This document shows, piece by piece, positions 19,872 through 28,066 of a DNA stretch of 64,000 nt (the stretch's first letter is position 1; each line of letters starts with the position of its first letter). Position numbers and translations under genes: made by a program. Below the pieces are notes generated by a model, which did not search any database, was not told where the DNA came from, and saw only the letters and a list, made by a program, of their open reading frames with translations. This DNA comes from an uncultured Chlorobiales bacterium (GTDB taxonomy: Bacteria > Bacteroidota > Chlorobiia > Chlorobiales > Chlorobiaceae). The DNA lies in NCBI GenBank assembly GCA_903929135.1, contig CAIYTH010000048.1, positions 62,001 through 126,000 on the forward strand, read 5' to 3'.

Positions 19872-20066
19872 ATGAAGGAGTATTTAAAAAAATTTTCAGC
19901 AGAACCGGAGGACGACCGGACGGAAGACCGGCAGAACGATCGTAACCCGTCCCAGCCTCAGCCGCCGGCATTCCATGATCTCCGTTTCGTCGTCAGGGAG
20001 TCGGTCAACCTCGGTTTCCGTTTCATCACCGAAATCGAAAAGATGCTCAAAAAGCTCGAGGATTGA
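19872..20066 (+). CDS. Small uncharacterised protein
   Basis: 64 residues starting at ATG 19872. The N-terminal half is strongly charged with a Gln/Pro stretch (NPSQPQPPAFHDL). The C-terminal 25 residues form an amphipathic helix ending in ITEIEKMLKKLED. There is no signal peptide or membrane span. No family is recognised. Its position between the divergent lrp promoter and crtQ, and an inverted repeat just after its stop, argue for an independent small gene, but coding is supported only by its length and composition. Confidence 0.5.
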   Translation: MKEYLKKFSAEPEDDRTEDRQNDRNPSQPQPPAFHDLRFVVRESVNLGFRFITEIEKMLKKLED

Positions 20067-20102
20067 CGCTCCGCCACAGGGAGGCAAGATCTTTTGTGGA
20101 TA

Positions 20103-20148
20103 CCGGGGCAACCCGGATCCGGAACGGGTGTCCGCACGGGTTGCCCGG
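20103..20148 (+). promoter_or_regulatory. GC-rich inverted repeat between the small gene and crtQ
   Basis: GGGCAACCCG (20106-20115) and CGGGTTGCCC (20137-20146) are perfect 10-base arms, extended by flanking CC and GG. No T-run follows. A TATAAT lies at 20162-20167, 50 bases before crtQ. The hairpin could end transcription of the small gene or control crtQ; the right arm overlaps where a -35 box would lie. Confidence 0.4.
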
Positions 20149-20161
20149 CCGCACAAATTCC

Positions 20162-20167
20162 TATAAT
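20162..20167 (+). promoter_or_regulatory. Candidate -10 element of crtQ
   Basis: TATAAT lies 50 bases before the chosen crtQ start. TTGCCC at 20141-20146 is a possible -35 box with a short 15-base spacer, inside the right arm of the inverted repeat. Confidence 0.4.
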
Positions 20168-20216
20168 TACATAAGGGTTGAACAAGCATCACCCACAACA
20201 CAGAACCGCAGGAACA

Positions 20217-21578
20217 TTGAAAGTAGCAATATTCGGAGCCGGTGTCGCCGGACTCAGTGCGGCCATTGAACTGGTCGACCGCGGCCATAAGGTCGAAATC
20301 TATGAAAAACGAAAGGTGCTCGGAGGCAAGGTTTCGGTCTGGAAGGATGCCGAAGGGGACTCAATCGAATCGGGGCTGCATATCGTGTTCGGCGGCTATG
20401 CGCAGCTGCAGGAGTACCTCGGCCGGATCGGAGCGGGCGACAACTACCAGTGGAAGGACCATGCACTGATCTACGCCGAGCCTGACGGCAGGCAGTCGTG
20501 CTTCAGGAAAGCCGCGCTGCCGAGTCCATGGGCGGAGGTTGTCGGCGGACTCCAGGCCGATTTCCTGACCATGTGGGACAAGATCTCGCTGATCAAGGGG
20601 CTCTTCCCCGCCCTTGCGGGCAACGAGGAGTACTTCAGAAGCCAGGATCACATGACCTATTCCGAGTGGCACCGCCTGCACGGCGCTTCCGAACATTCAC
20701 TTCAGAAGCTCTGGAAAGCCATCGCCCTGGCCATGAATTTCATCGAGCCGAACGTCATCAGCGCAAGGCCGATGATCACTATTTTCAAGTACTTCGGCAC
20801 CGATTACGAAGCCACGAAATTCGGCTTCTTCAGGAAAAACCCCGGCGATTCGATGATCGAGCCGATGCGCCAGTACATCCAGAGCAGGGGGGGGCGCATC
20901 TTCATCGACGCGCGCCTCAGCCGGTTCGAGCTGAACGACGACCAGTCGGTGCGATGCGGCGTGCTCAGGGACGGGCACAGGATCGAAGCGGACGCCTACA
21001 TCTCAGCCCTGCCGGTGCACAACGTCAGGAAAGTGATTCCGAACGAATGGCTGCAGCACGATTATTTCCGGAACCTGCACCAGTTCGAGGGAAGCCCCGT
21101 GGCCAACTGCCAGCTCTGGTTCGACAGGAAGATCACCGATACCGACAACCTGATGTTCTCGCAGGGCACTACCTTCGCGACCTTCGCAGACGTATCCCTC
21201 ACCTGCCCGGAGGATTTCCAGTCGGGCATGGGCACGGCCAGCGGCGGCAGCGTCATGAGCCTGGTGCTCGCCCCTGCGCACCAGCTGATGGAGCTGCCCA
21301 ACGACGTGATCATCTCTATGGTCATGAAGGACATCCACGACCGGTTCCCGAAATCGCGGGATGCGAAACTGCTGAAATCGACGCTTGTCAAGATTCCGCA
21401 GTCGGTGTACAAGGCTGTTCCGGACGTGGACAAGTTCCGTCCCGACCAGATAAGCCCCGTGAGGAACTTCTTCCTCGCAGGCGACTACACCTACCAGCGC
21501 TACCTTGCCTCGATGGAAGGTGCCGCACTGAGCGGCCGCCAGGTCGCAGAAAAGCTGCTTTCGAAACTCGGCGGTTAA
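20217..21578 (+). CDS. crtQ: Zeta-carotene desaturase
   Basis: About 453 residues. The Rossmann FAD motif is at the N-terminus (VAIFGAGVAGLSAAIEL) with the downstream EIYEKRKVLGGK. The cyanobacterial/plant-type desaturase segments ESGLHIVFGGYAQLQEYLG and the C-terminal FFLAGDYTYQRYLASMEGA are clear. CrtQ-type enzymes desaturate zeta-carotene to lycopene, as in green sulfur bacteria, which use the CrtP/CrtQ/CrtH route. TTG 20217 is chosen as start because AGGA lies just upstream and KVAIFGAG is the family N-terminus; another TTG at 20178 is also in frame. CrtP is similar in sequence, but CrtQ is the better match as I recall the families. Confidence 0.82.
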   Translation: MKVAIFGAGVAGLSAAIELVDRGHKVEIYEKRKVLGGKVSVWKDAEGDSIESGLHIVFGGYAQLQEYLGRIGAGDNYQWKDHALIYAEPDGRQSCFRKAALPSPWAEVVGGLQADFLTMWDKISLIKGLFPALAGNEEYFRSQDHMTYSEWHRLHGASEHSLQKLWKAIALAMNFIEPNVISARPMITIFKYFGTDYEATKFGFFRKNPGDSMIEPMRQYIQSRGGRIFIDARLSRFELNDDQSVRCGVLRDGHRIEADAYISALPVHNVRKVIPNEWLQHDYFRNLHQFEGSPVANCQLWFDRKITDTDNLMFSQGTTFATFADVSLTCPEDFQSGMGTASGGSVMSLVLAPAHQLMELPNDVIISMVMKDIHDRFPKSRDAKLLKSTLVKIPQSVYKAVPDVDKFRPDQISPVRNFFLAGDYTYQRYLASMEGAALSGRQVAEKLLSKLGG

Positions 21579-21605
21579 CCTGACAACCTGTATCCGGACC
21601 TTCGC

Positions 21606-22658
21606 ATGAAGCCAGAACCAGATTCCTGCCGCCCGAAGTCTGATGCCCTCCTGAAACCCCGGACGGCCTCCCCGCGGGAACCCGGCGACTGCGGCATCCC
21701 GGCTTTCTCAACGACCCTCGCGGAGCACGGCGTCTCTCCCCTCCGCCCGACCGGGATCGACATCCTCCAGGTCAATACCGGATACCGCTGCAACCTGCGC
21801 TGCACCCATTGCCATGTCGATGCGCGACCCGACCGGACGGAGGTCATGACCAGGGACACCATGCAGCAGTGCATCGACGTCCTGACCACGAACCCGATCA
21901 GGACGCTCGACATCACCGGCGGAGCCCCGGAGATGAACCCCGATTTCCGCTGGTTCATCGGGGAGGCCCGACGCGTCCGTCCTGAACTGGAGATACTGGT
22001 CAGAACCAACCTTACCCTCCTCTCCGGCGAAGGTGCCTATCGCGACCTCCCGCACTTCATGAAGGCACATCGCGTGCACCTGATCGCATCGCTGCCCTGC
22101 TTTACGAGCGCCGTTGTCGACCGGCAGCGGGGAACCGGGGTCTTCTCACGTTCGATCGAAGCGCTGAAGAAACTCAACGCCATCGGGTACGGCTCCGAAG
22201 GCGACCTTGAGCTGAACCTGGTCTACAACCCATCCTGCCCAACCCTTCCCGGCTGCCAGCACCAGCTCGAGGATGAGTACCGGAGACAGCTCCGGCAACA
22301 GTTCGGCATCACCTTCACGAAGCTCTACACGCTGACCAACATGCCGGTCAGCCGATTCCTGCAGAGCCTGATCGACTCCGGCAGCTACTGCGCCTACATG
22401 GAGTTGCTCGCGGGTGGGTTCAACCCCGCCGCAATCGGTGCGCTCATGTGCCGGAACACGGTTTCCGTCCGCTGGGACGGCAAGCTCTTCGACTGCGACT
22501 TCAACCAGATGCTCGACCTGCCTCCGGGAGCTGACGCGCCGGGGCACATCGGCGAGTTCGACCGGCAACGACTGCTTGAGCGGACGATCATCGTCGGCCA
22601 GCACTGTTACGGCTGCACGGCAGGGTCCGGATCGAGCTGTCAGGGCAGCCTCGTATGA
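21606..22658 (+). CDS. ArsS-like radical SAM protein (arsenosugar biosynthesis type)
   Basis: 350 residues. The radical SAM cluster motif is GYRCNLRCTHCHVDA (CxxxCxxC, around 61-73), followed by the LDITGGAPEMNP glycine-rich strand. The C-terminal half matches the Cys-rich DUF3641-type domain: ELNLVYNPS, LTNMPVSRF, LMCRNTVSV, FDCDFNQML and CYGCTAGSGSSCQG. This architecture is that of ArsS, proposed to make the dimethylarsinoyl-ribose of arsenosugars. Some family members are selenoproteins; here all positions are Cys. It overlaps the next gene by four bases (ATGA) and forms an operon with two glycosyltransferase-like genes of the same pathway class. Confidence 0.85.
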   Translation: MKPEPDSCRPKSDALLKPRTASPREPGDCGIPAFSTTLAEHGVSPLRPTGIDILQVNTGYRCNLRCTHCHVDARPDRTEVMTRDTMQQCIDVLTTNPIRTLDITGGAPEMNPDFRWFIGEARRVRPELEILVRTNLTLLSGEGAYRDLPHFMKAHRVHLIASLPCFTSAVVDRQRGTGVFSRSIEALKKLNAIGYGSEGDLELNLVYNPSCPTLPGCQHQLEDEYRRQLRQQFGITFTKLYTLTNMPVSRFLQSLIDSGSYCAYMELLAGGFNPAAIGALMCRNTVSVRWDGKLFDCDFNQMLDLPPGADAPGHIGEFDRQRLLERTIIVGQHCYGCTAGSGSSCQGSLV

Positions 22659-23266
22659 CAGGAAAAAAGAACCGGTTGCTGATCGTCTTCTCGAAAAACC
22701 CTGTGGCAGGCCAGGTGAAGACGCGGCTTGCGGCATCCATCGGCGAGCGTGAGGCCCTCGAGGTCTATGAAACGCTCCGAGGCATCACCCTGGTGGCTGC
22801 AGCCGGAGCAGACTGCACGAAAGCCATATTCTACTCCGACTTCATCCCTGAGAACGATCTTCTCCTGACTGGTGGCCAGGAATCCTTCCTGCAGGAGGGA
22901 AAGGAGCTGGGTGAAAGGATGCACCGGGCGTTCCTGAAGGGCTTTTCGCTCGGGTTCGATCATATTGCGCTGATCGGCACCGACTGCCCCGGGCTCAGCT
23001 CATTTCTGATCGACCGTGCATTCGTGGAGCTTGAGATGCAGGATGCGGTGATCGGTCCGGCACGCGACGGAGGGTTCTACCTCATCGGGCTGAACAAACC
23101 GATGCCGGAGCTTTTCCTCGACCGGAAATGGAGCACCTCGCTGGTGCTCAACGAGTCGCTCCGCATACTCGGGAGGCAAGGCGCCGAATATGCACTCCTG
23201 CCGGCGCTCACCGATATCGACACCATCGAAAACCTCCGGGAGAGCGGACTTTGGAACCTGCACTGA
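22655..23266 (+). CDS. TIGR04282-type glycosyltransferase-like protein
   Basis: 203 residues, with a GT-A/nucleotidyltransferase-like fold. Seen: N-terminal LLIVFSKNPVAGQVKTRLA, ERMHRAF, IALIGTDCPGLS (the DxD-like metal site is reduced to TDCP) and GPARDGGFYLIGL. These are hallmarks of the TIGR04282 (DUF2064) family, which regularly neighbours ArsS and TIGR04283 genes and is named for arsenosugar biosynthesis on that basis. The biochemical reaction is not proven. Its ATG overlaps the arsS-like stop by four bases, and its 3' end overlaps the following gene by 16 bases. Confidence 0.85.
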   Translation: MTGKKNRLLIVFSKNPVAGQVKTRLAASIGEREALEVYETLRGITLVAAAGADCTKAIFYSDFIPENDLLLTGGQESFLQEGKELGERMHRAFLKGFSLGFDHIALIGTDCPGLSSFLIDRAFVELEMQDAVIGPARDGGFYLIGLNKPMPELFLDRKWSTSLVLNESLRILGRQGAEYALLPALTDIDTIENLRESGLWNLH

Positions 23267-23940
23267 GCATCGTCGTCCCCGCCTGGAACGAAGAGGCCGT
23301 CATCGGCCGGACACTGGAAGCGCTCTGCGCCGTTACCGCCGGACGAAACGACGTCGAAATCATCGTGAGCATCTCGGGGGAGGACCGTACGGAGGAGATC
23401 GCCGCCGGGTTTCCCGTCACGACCTGTCGTTCCGGCAGGGGGCGCGCCCTCCAGATGAACGCCGGCGCTTCGCATACATCGGGCACGATCCTCTACTTCC
23501 TGCATGCCGACACCATTCCCCCGCCGACCTTCTGCACCGACATCCTCGAGGCTGTCCATCAGGGACACTTCGCCGGATGCTTCCGGATGGAGTTCGACGA
23601 CCCGCACTGGATCATGCAGCTTTACGGGTGGTTCACGCAGTTTCCCCTGCCCGTCTGCCGCGGCGGAGACCAGTCACTGTTCATCACCAGGTCACTTTTC
23701 TCGGAGATCGGGGGATTCGACGAAAACCTGCCGGTCATGGAGGATATCGAGATCATCGAAAGGATCCAGCGTCATACGGATTTCCACATCCTCGACAACC
23801 ATGTCACCACATCTTCAAGGAAATATCAGGTCAACGGCATGCTCAGGCTGCAGGCGATATTCGGTATGGTCCATCTGATGTACGCTTTCGGCTGCGACCC
23901 TGAAGAGATCAGGAATTTTTACAGAGATTCCATCTCATAA
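23251..23940 (+). CDS. TIGR04283-type family 2 glycosyltransferase
   Basis: 229 residues. Opens with LSIVVPAWNEEAVIGRTLEA, the standard family 2 glycosyltransferase strand-helix. The metal-binding region is LHADTIPPPTF (LHAD in place of DxD), with RGRALQMNAGA and RGGDQSLFI further on. The size and these motifs match the TIGR04283 family found beside ArsS. The start is TTG 23251, inside the preceding gene, with GGGAG eight bases upstream; no ATG is available near the conserved N-terminus. It completes a three-gene overlapping operon. Confidence 0.85.
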   Translation: MEPALSIVVPAWNEEAVIGRTLEALCAVTAGRNDVEIIVSISGEDRTEEIAAGFPVTTCRSGRGRALQMNAGASHTSGTILYFLHADTIPPPTFCTDILEAVHQGHFAGCFRMEFDDPHWIMQLYGWFTQFPLPVCRGGDQSLFITRSLFSEIGGFDENLPVMEDIEIIERIQRHTDFHILDNHVTTSSRKYQVNGMLRLQAIFGMVHLMYAFGCDPEEIRNFYRDSIS

Positions 23941-24008
23941 ATCGCATTTTTTCACGATTCCGCCTGCTGCCGAGCGCCCCGTTTGTTAGAGATGCCCATT
24001 ATTATTTC

Positions 24009-24026
24009 TTATATTTCAAAATATAA
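24009..24026. promoter_or_regulatory. Palindrome upstream of csmH
   Basis: TTATATTT and AAATATAA form perfect 8-base arms around CA, 68 bases before the csmH start. It may be an operator or an AT-rich promoter core, since TATATT-type elements are common before genes here. Confidence 0.45.
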
Positions 24027-24093
24027 TCTCCGGTTGCAGGGACCTCTCCTGCAGGCAGCCGGGCTCAACAATACGCCTCAAAATATACCCATT

Positions 24094-24744
24094 ATGGCAA
24101 TTGAAGAACAGAACAAGCCCGCAGCGGCTCCGAAGACGGCGCCAGCCGCTCCGGAAAGCAATGCCGGCAACGGCGATATGGCACACCTCATCGGCAACGT
24201 CGGCATCCTGATCGACTCGGCTGTCGAATCGGTACAGGGCGTCATCAGCACGGTCAGCACCGCGACCGGACAGCTTATCGAAGGTGTCACCACGACCATC
24301 AATTCCGAACCGGTCAAGGAGATCCTCCACAACGTCAATTCCGCGACGGGTCAGCTCATCGAAGGGGTTACCGCAACACTGAATTCCGAACCGGTCCAGA
24401 ACTCGTTCCACGAACTGGGAAAGTTCTGGGAAGGGCTGATCTCGAACCTGAACTCCACGGTCAACTCCAACCAGGTCAAGAACCTGTTCGATAACGTGAG
24501 CGCCGGTATGAGCCAGCTGGTCGGCAACGTTTTCTCTTCGGCTATCCCTCCTGCATTCCTCTCCTCTTCCGACGAGAAGAAAAAGCAGGTCCAGCAAATC
24601 CATTTCACCAGCCCCAAAGAGAGTGCCGCCCCGGTGAAGATCGAAGCCCCTGCAGCTCCGGCTGCGGTCCCTGCAGTTCCTGTTGCTCCTGTCGTTCCTG
24701 TTGCTTCTGTTGCTCCGGCAGCAGGCAAACCGGAAAACAAGTAA
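24094..24744 (+). CDS. csmH: Chlorosome envelope protein, CsmH type
   Basis: 216 residues from ATG 24094. The body (about 28-165) contains two near-identical copies of a block with TGQLIEGVT, LNSEPV/INSEPV and a following helix, all amphipathic with few charges, typical of proteins lying in the lipid monolayer of the chlorosome. The last 35 residues are a Pro/Ala/Val tail (APAAPAAVPAVPVAP). The length equals my memory of CsmH, and the position between crtQ and bshB1 matches other Chlorobiaceae. CsmC/CsmD are shorter relatives and remain possible. A palindrome lies upstream and a long-stem hairpin downstream, so it is probably a single-gene transcript. Confidence 0.7.
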   Translation: MAIEEQNKPAAAPKTAPAAPESNAGNGDMAHLIGNVGILIDSAVESVQGVISTVSTATGQLIEGVTTTINSEPVKEILHNVNSATGQLIEGVTATLNSEPVQNSFHELGKFWEGLISNLNSTVNSNQVKNLFDNVSAGMSQLVGNVFSSAIPPAFLSSSDEKKKQVQQIHFTSPKESAAPVKIEAPAAPAAVPAVPVAPVVPVASVAPAAGKPENK

Positions 24745-24767
24745 GCATCCTGTACTGATCACAGTTC

Positions 24768-24808
24768 CGTCACAAGGACCGCCAATTCCCCCCGAGCTCC
24801 TTGTGACG
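24768..24808 (+). terminator. Hairpin after csmH
   Basis: CGTCACAAGGA (24768-24778) and TCCTTGTGACG (24798-24808) are perfect 11-base arms around a 19-base loop, 24 bases after the csmH stop. No T-run follows, so it may act as an mRNA 3'-end stabiliser for an abundant chlorosome protein rather than a classical terminator. Confidence 0.55.
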
Positions 24809-24840
24809 TGAATGGCCCGGCATGATGGCATGCGACCGCC

Positions 24841-26319
24841 ATGAACAGCCCCGAAAAATCGAGACCGACCACATTGAAAGCTGAAGAAACAACCGCTGGA
24901 CCGGAAAAAAATCCTGGAAGCAAACTCGTGCTGATCGCTGATGATGACAGCTCCTCACGAAAGCTTCTAGGACATTTCATTTCCAAGATGGGCCATAGTA
25001 TCCTCTTTGCAGAAGATGGGGAGACCTGCATCAAGCTCATCAACGAAGAACCCATCGACATACTGCTGCTCGACATCAACATGCCGAAAAAGGACGGCTT
25101 CGATGTCATGACCCATCTTTCGGAGCACAGCATCAAGATTCCGGTCATCATGGTCACGGCCTCGAATGAGATCCCGCTTGCCGTCAGATGCATCAAGATG
25201 GGGGCTTACGAATACCTGACCAAGCCCCTCGATATCGAAAGGCTCAGAATCGTCTTCAGGAACGCCATCAAGGAAACCGTCCTGCAGAACGAGGTGCAGC
25301 TGCTGAAAAAGGAGCTGCTCACCAAAGAGGTGTTCAGGCACATCATCGGAAAGAGCGAATCGATCAAGCGGGCCATGGAACAGGCAATGCAGGTCATGGA
25401 GACCGACCTCAACGTCCTGCTCCTCGGCGAAAGCGGCACCGGCAAGGAGCTGTTCGCCCAGGCGATTCACCAGGGCAGTCGCCGCAAGACCGGGCCATTC
25501 GTTTCGATCAACTGCGCCGCCATTTCGAACGAACTTGCCGACAGCCTGCTGTTCGGACACAAAAAGGGCGCGTTTACCGGTGCGAACAACGACCATATCG
25601 GCTTTTTCGAACAGGCGGACGGAGGCACCATCTTCCTGGACGAAATCGGCGATATGAACTCCGAGATCCAGGCAAAGGTGCTCAGGGTCCTCCAGGAAAG
25701 GAAAATCCGGCGGGTCGGAGAAAAGACGGAAAAATCGGTCGATTTCCGGGTCATCTCCGCTACGAACCAGAATTTTGCGAAAGCCATCAACAACAACACC
25801 TTCCGCGAAGACCTCTATTACCGCCTGGAAGAGTTCCCGATCTCCATCCCCCCGCTCCGGGAGAGAAAAGCTGACATTCCGGTACTTGCGAACCACTTTC
25901 TGGACCAGTTCTGCAGCGCAAACAACCTCGGCCCCATGCAGATCAGCGAAAATACCCTGACGAACCTGGGCGATTACCACTGGCCCGGAAATGTCCGGGA
26001 ACTGAAAAACGCCGTCCAGAGGGCGGCAGTCACATCGCGTGGCCAGGTGATCGAAAAACTGGTTTCGTCGCTGCAGACATCCAGACATACCGAATCCTCC
26101 CAGGAACCGACAGAGAGTGTCCAACCGGTCTCAACCGATAACACGGATGGTGCTGCAGGGAGCTCCGGCAGTGCGTTCACCATGGACGCGCTCGAAAAAG
26201 CCGCGGTCCAGAAGGCATTCGCCAACGCACGGGGAAACGCATCCAAGGCAGCCGAAACCCTTGGCATCAGCAGGGCGACATTTTACAGAAAACTGAAAAA
26301 GTACGGCATATCGGAGTGA
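24841..26319 (+). CDS. NtrC-family sigma-54 response regulator
   Basis: 492 residues. The receiver domain (about 28-145) has VLIADDDSS, phosphoacceptor Asp in LLLDINMPKKDG and Lys in YLTKPLD. The sigma-54 AAA+ domain (about 175-400) has Walker A GESGTGKE, the sigma-54 contact GAFTGAN, Walker B GTIFLDEIGDM and an arginine-finger region. The C-terminus is a Fis-type helix-turn-helix (NASKAAETLGISRATFYRKL). No cognate kinase is adjacent, though orphan hybrid kinases lie elsewhere in the window. The downstream PapD-like gene may be a target, but no -24/-12 promoter was identified. Confidence 0.93.
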   Translation: MNSPEKSRPTTLKAEETTAGPEKNPGSKLVLIADDDSSSRKLLGHFISKMGHSILFAEDGETCIKLINEEPIDILLLDINMPKKDGFDVMTHLSEHSIKIPVIMVTASNEIPLAVRCIKMGAYEYLTKPLDIERLRIVFRNAIKETVLQNEVQLLKKELLTKEVFRHIIGKSESIKRAMEQAMQVMETDLNVLLLGESGTGKELFAQAIHQGSRRKTGPFVSINCAAISNELADSLLFGHKKGAFTGANNDHIGFFEQADGGTIFLDEIGDMNSEIQAKVLRVLQERKIRRVGEKTEKSVDFRVISATNQNFAKAINNNTFREDLYYRLEEFPISIPPLRERKADIPVLANHFLDQFCSANNLGPMQISENTLTNLGDYHWPGNVRELKNAVQRAAVTSRGQVIEKLVSSLQTSRHTESSQEPTESVQPVSTDNTDGAAGSSGSAFTMDALEKAAVQKAFANARGNASKAAETLGISRATFYRKLKKYGISE

Positions 26320-26342
26320 TCCCGAACAATAGAAAACAGATC

Positions 26343-26618
26343 TCAAGCTGAGAAGAACTCGTATAAATTGATATGGCGTTTCGGAATCAGACGAGACGCA
26401 AGAGTACCTGAAATGGGAGCCCCCTTTCCCATTTTACAGACAATGTTTTTCCTGAGAATAACGTTCTCCTTCTCATCGTCAACAGCGGTAACCGTGGCAT
26501 CAATCTTGCAAAATAATTGAAGGATGCGTTCAGCCTTTGGCATGGAACCACCCCGCAACCTGGCCTGAAATGCATCCACGACCTGCAAACACCAATCGCC
26601 CGGCATCTTGCCCGGCAT
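26343..26618 (-). CDS. Doubtful small ORF
   Basis: A 91-codon frame, with an internal ATG at 26543 as an alternative start, fills the gap between the NtrC-type regulator and the PapD-like gene. The central part (KIDATVTAVDDEKENVILRK) looks protein-like, but codon third positions are much less GC-rich than in the neighbours and no family is recognised. It could be a decayed gene fragment or chance. Apart from this I see nothing in 26320-26616. Confidence 0.22.
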   Translation of the reverse strand: MPGKMPGDWCLQVVDAFQARLRGGSMPKAERILQLFCKIDATVTAVDDEKENVILRKNIVCKMGKGAPISGTLASRLIPKRHINLYEFFSA

Positions 26619-27513
26619 GAATCATATGAACTTTTTTTCCGCTTCATTCTGTAGATACTTCTCCTTTCGAGGCCTGAAGCTCCTGACGGCCACACTGTTT
26701 CTCCTGCTTGCCGGCACCAGGGCGGCATCGGCAGGCATCGTGGTTCTCGGCGAGCTCAAAAGGGAGTATCAGCTCCGGCCCGGCCAGACGCATGAGTCAG
26801 TGATCGAAATTGAGAACCGCGATGCCACAGCAAAAAAAGTGAGGATATACCAGACCGACTACAGATACCTCTCGAACGGTGAAAGCTATTTTCCGGCTGC
26901 AGGAACCACAGAACGCTCCAATGCCGGATGGCTGACCTTCAACCCGAAAACCCTGACTATCCTCCCGATGCAGAAGTCGCAGATCCGCTATCTGCTCAGG
27001 GCGCCAAGGGATCTTACAAAAAAAGGCACCTACTGGAGCATGCTGATGATCCAGGAAGTGCCGGGAACTGCCGCAGCAAAACCGGACAGGCAGGAGAGTT
27101 CTGTGCTGCTCCCGGCGGGATCGAACCGCTATGGAGTCCAGATCGTCACCCAGCTCGAAAACACAGGGGTGATCATGCTGGAGTTCACAAAGGCAACCGT
27201 TGAAAGCAAAAACTCGAAACGGCTCCTGACGGTCGACATCGAAAACCGGGGAACCCGGATCGCCCGCCCGGAAATGTGGCTCGAAGTCTACACCGGCAGC
27301 GGCGTGAAAGCGGGACGGTTTGTCAGCGAACAGGGTACCATCCTTCCCGGCTGCGGCGTCCGTCGGGAGATCGACATTTCATCCATTCCGAAAGGCACAT
27401 ACAGCTCCCTGTTCATCGCCGATTGCGGCCACAAGGACGTCTACGGCCTCGAAATCAAGCTCGTGCTCGAAGGAGAGACCGAAACGAAACCACTCCCGAT
27501 CATCAAAAACTGA
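26617..27513 (+). CDS. Exported PapD-like (pilus-chaperone-like) protein
   Basis: About 298 residues. An N-terminal signal peptide (hydrophobic LLTATLFLLLAG, cleavage near ASA) is followed by an immunoglobulin-like domain with the pattern of periplasmic pilus chaperones: VIEIENRDATAKKVRIYQTDY, WLTFNPKTLTILPMQKSQIRYL and later GVQIVTQLENTG. A second beta-rich domain ends the protein. Classical chaperones sit next to usher and subunit genes; none is here, so the partner is unknown. It may act in envelope or surface-structure assembly. The start could be ATG 26617 or 26626; no clear Shine-Dalgarno sequence decides. Confidence 0.7.
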   Translation: MNHMNFFSASFCRYFSFRGLKLLTATLFLLLAGTRAASAGIVVLGELKREYQLRPGQTHESVIEIENRDATAKKVRIYQTDYRYLSNGESYFPAAGTTERSNAGWLTFNPKTLTILPMQKSQIRYLLRAPRDLTKKGTYWSMLMIQEVPGTAAAKPDRQESSVLLPAGSNRYGVQIVTQLENTGVIMLEFTKATVESKNSKRLLTVDIENRGTRIARPEMWLEVYTGSGVKAGRFVSEQGTILPGCGVRREIDISSIPKGTYSSLFIADCGHKDVYGLEIKLVLEGETETKPLPIIKN

Positions 27514-27552
27514 ACTGCCCGGTTTCGCCGTTCGCCGCCCGGCGCCACTGCT

Positions 27553-27990
27553 TCATACCCCGGTATGGCCGAATCCGCCGGATCCCCGGGAAGTTTCGGT
27601 CAGCTCCCCGACCTCCTCGAACACGACCCGGTCAACCCTCGACACAACCATCTGGGCAATGCGGTCTCCATGGCTGACCGTAAACGCCTCCTTTCCGTAA
27701 TTGATCAGGATGACCTTGACCTCGCCGCGATAATCCGCATCGATAGTCGCAGGCGTGTTGGGCAGCGAGATCAGGTGCTTCAGCGCCAGGCCGCTCCTCG
27801 GGCGCAGCTGTGCCTCGTATCCTTCCGGAAGCTCGATGGAGAACCCCGCCGGGACGAGGAGCGTCGAAAACGGTTCGACCGTGACCGGCGAATCGAGACA
27901 GGCGGAAACATCCATGCCTGCAGCATGCGAAGTCGCATACGCGGGCAGAACGGCATTTTGGTTTAGTCGAACTATTTTTACCTTTATCAT
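27553..27990 (-). CDS. dut: dUTP diphosphatase
   Basis: 145 residues, normal for trimeric dUTPase, which hydrolyses dUTP to dUMP and pyrophosphate to keep uracil out of DNA. All five motifs are present: [34 protein letters not shown] (catalytic Asp and substrate Tyr), RIAQMVV and [10 protein letters not shown]. The long upstream extension of the frame overlaps bshB1 antisense and is rejected in favour of ATG 27990. It is divergent from bshB1, with a 76-base shared promoter region. Confidence 0.95.
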   Translation of the reverse strand: MIKVKIVRLNQNAVLPAYATSHAAGMDVSACLDSPVTVEPFSTLLVPAGFSIELPEGYEAQLRPRSGLALKHLISLPNTPATIDADYRGEVKVILINYGKEAFTVSHGDRIAQMVVSRVDRVVFEEVGELTETSRGSGGFGHTGV

Positions 27991-28066
27991 GTGCAGGTAT
28001 CCAGGGTTGCAGGCTTGACGAATCGGAGTGCTGTGCAGATGACCAATAATACAAAAAACCCCTGAT

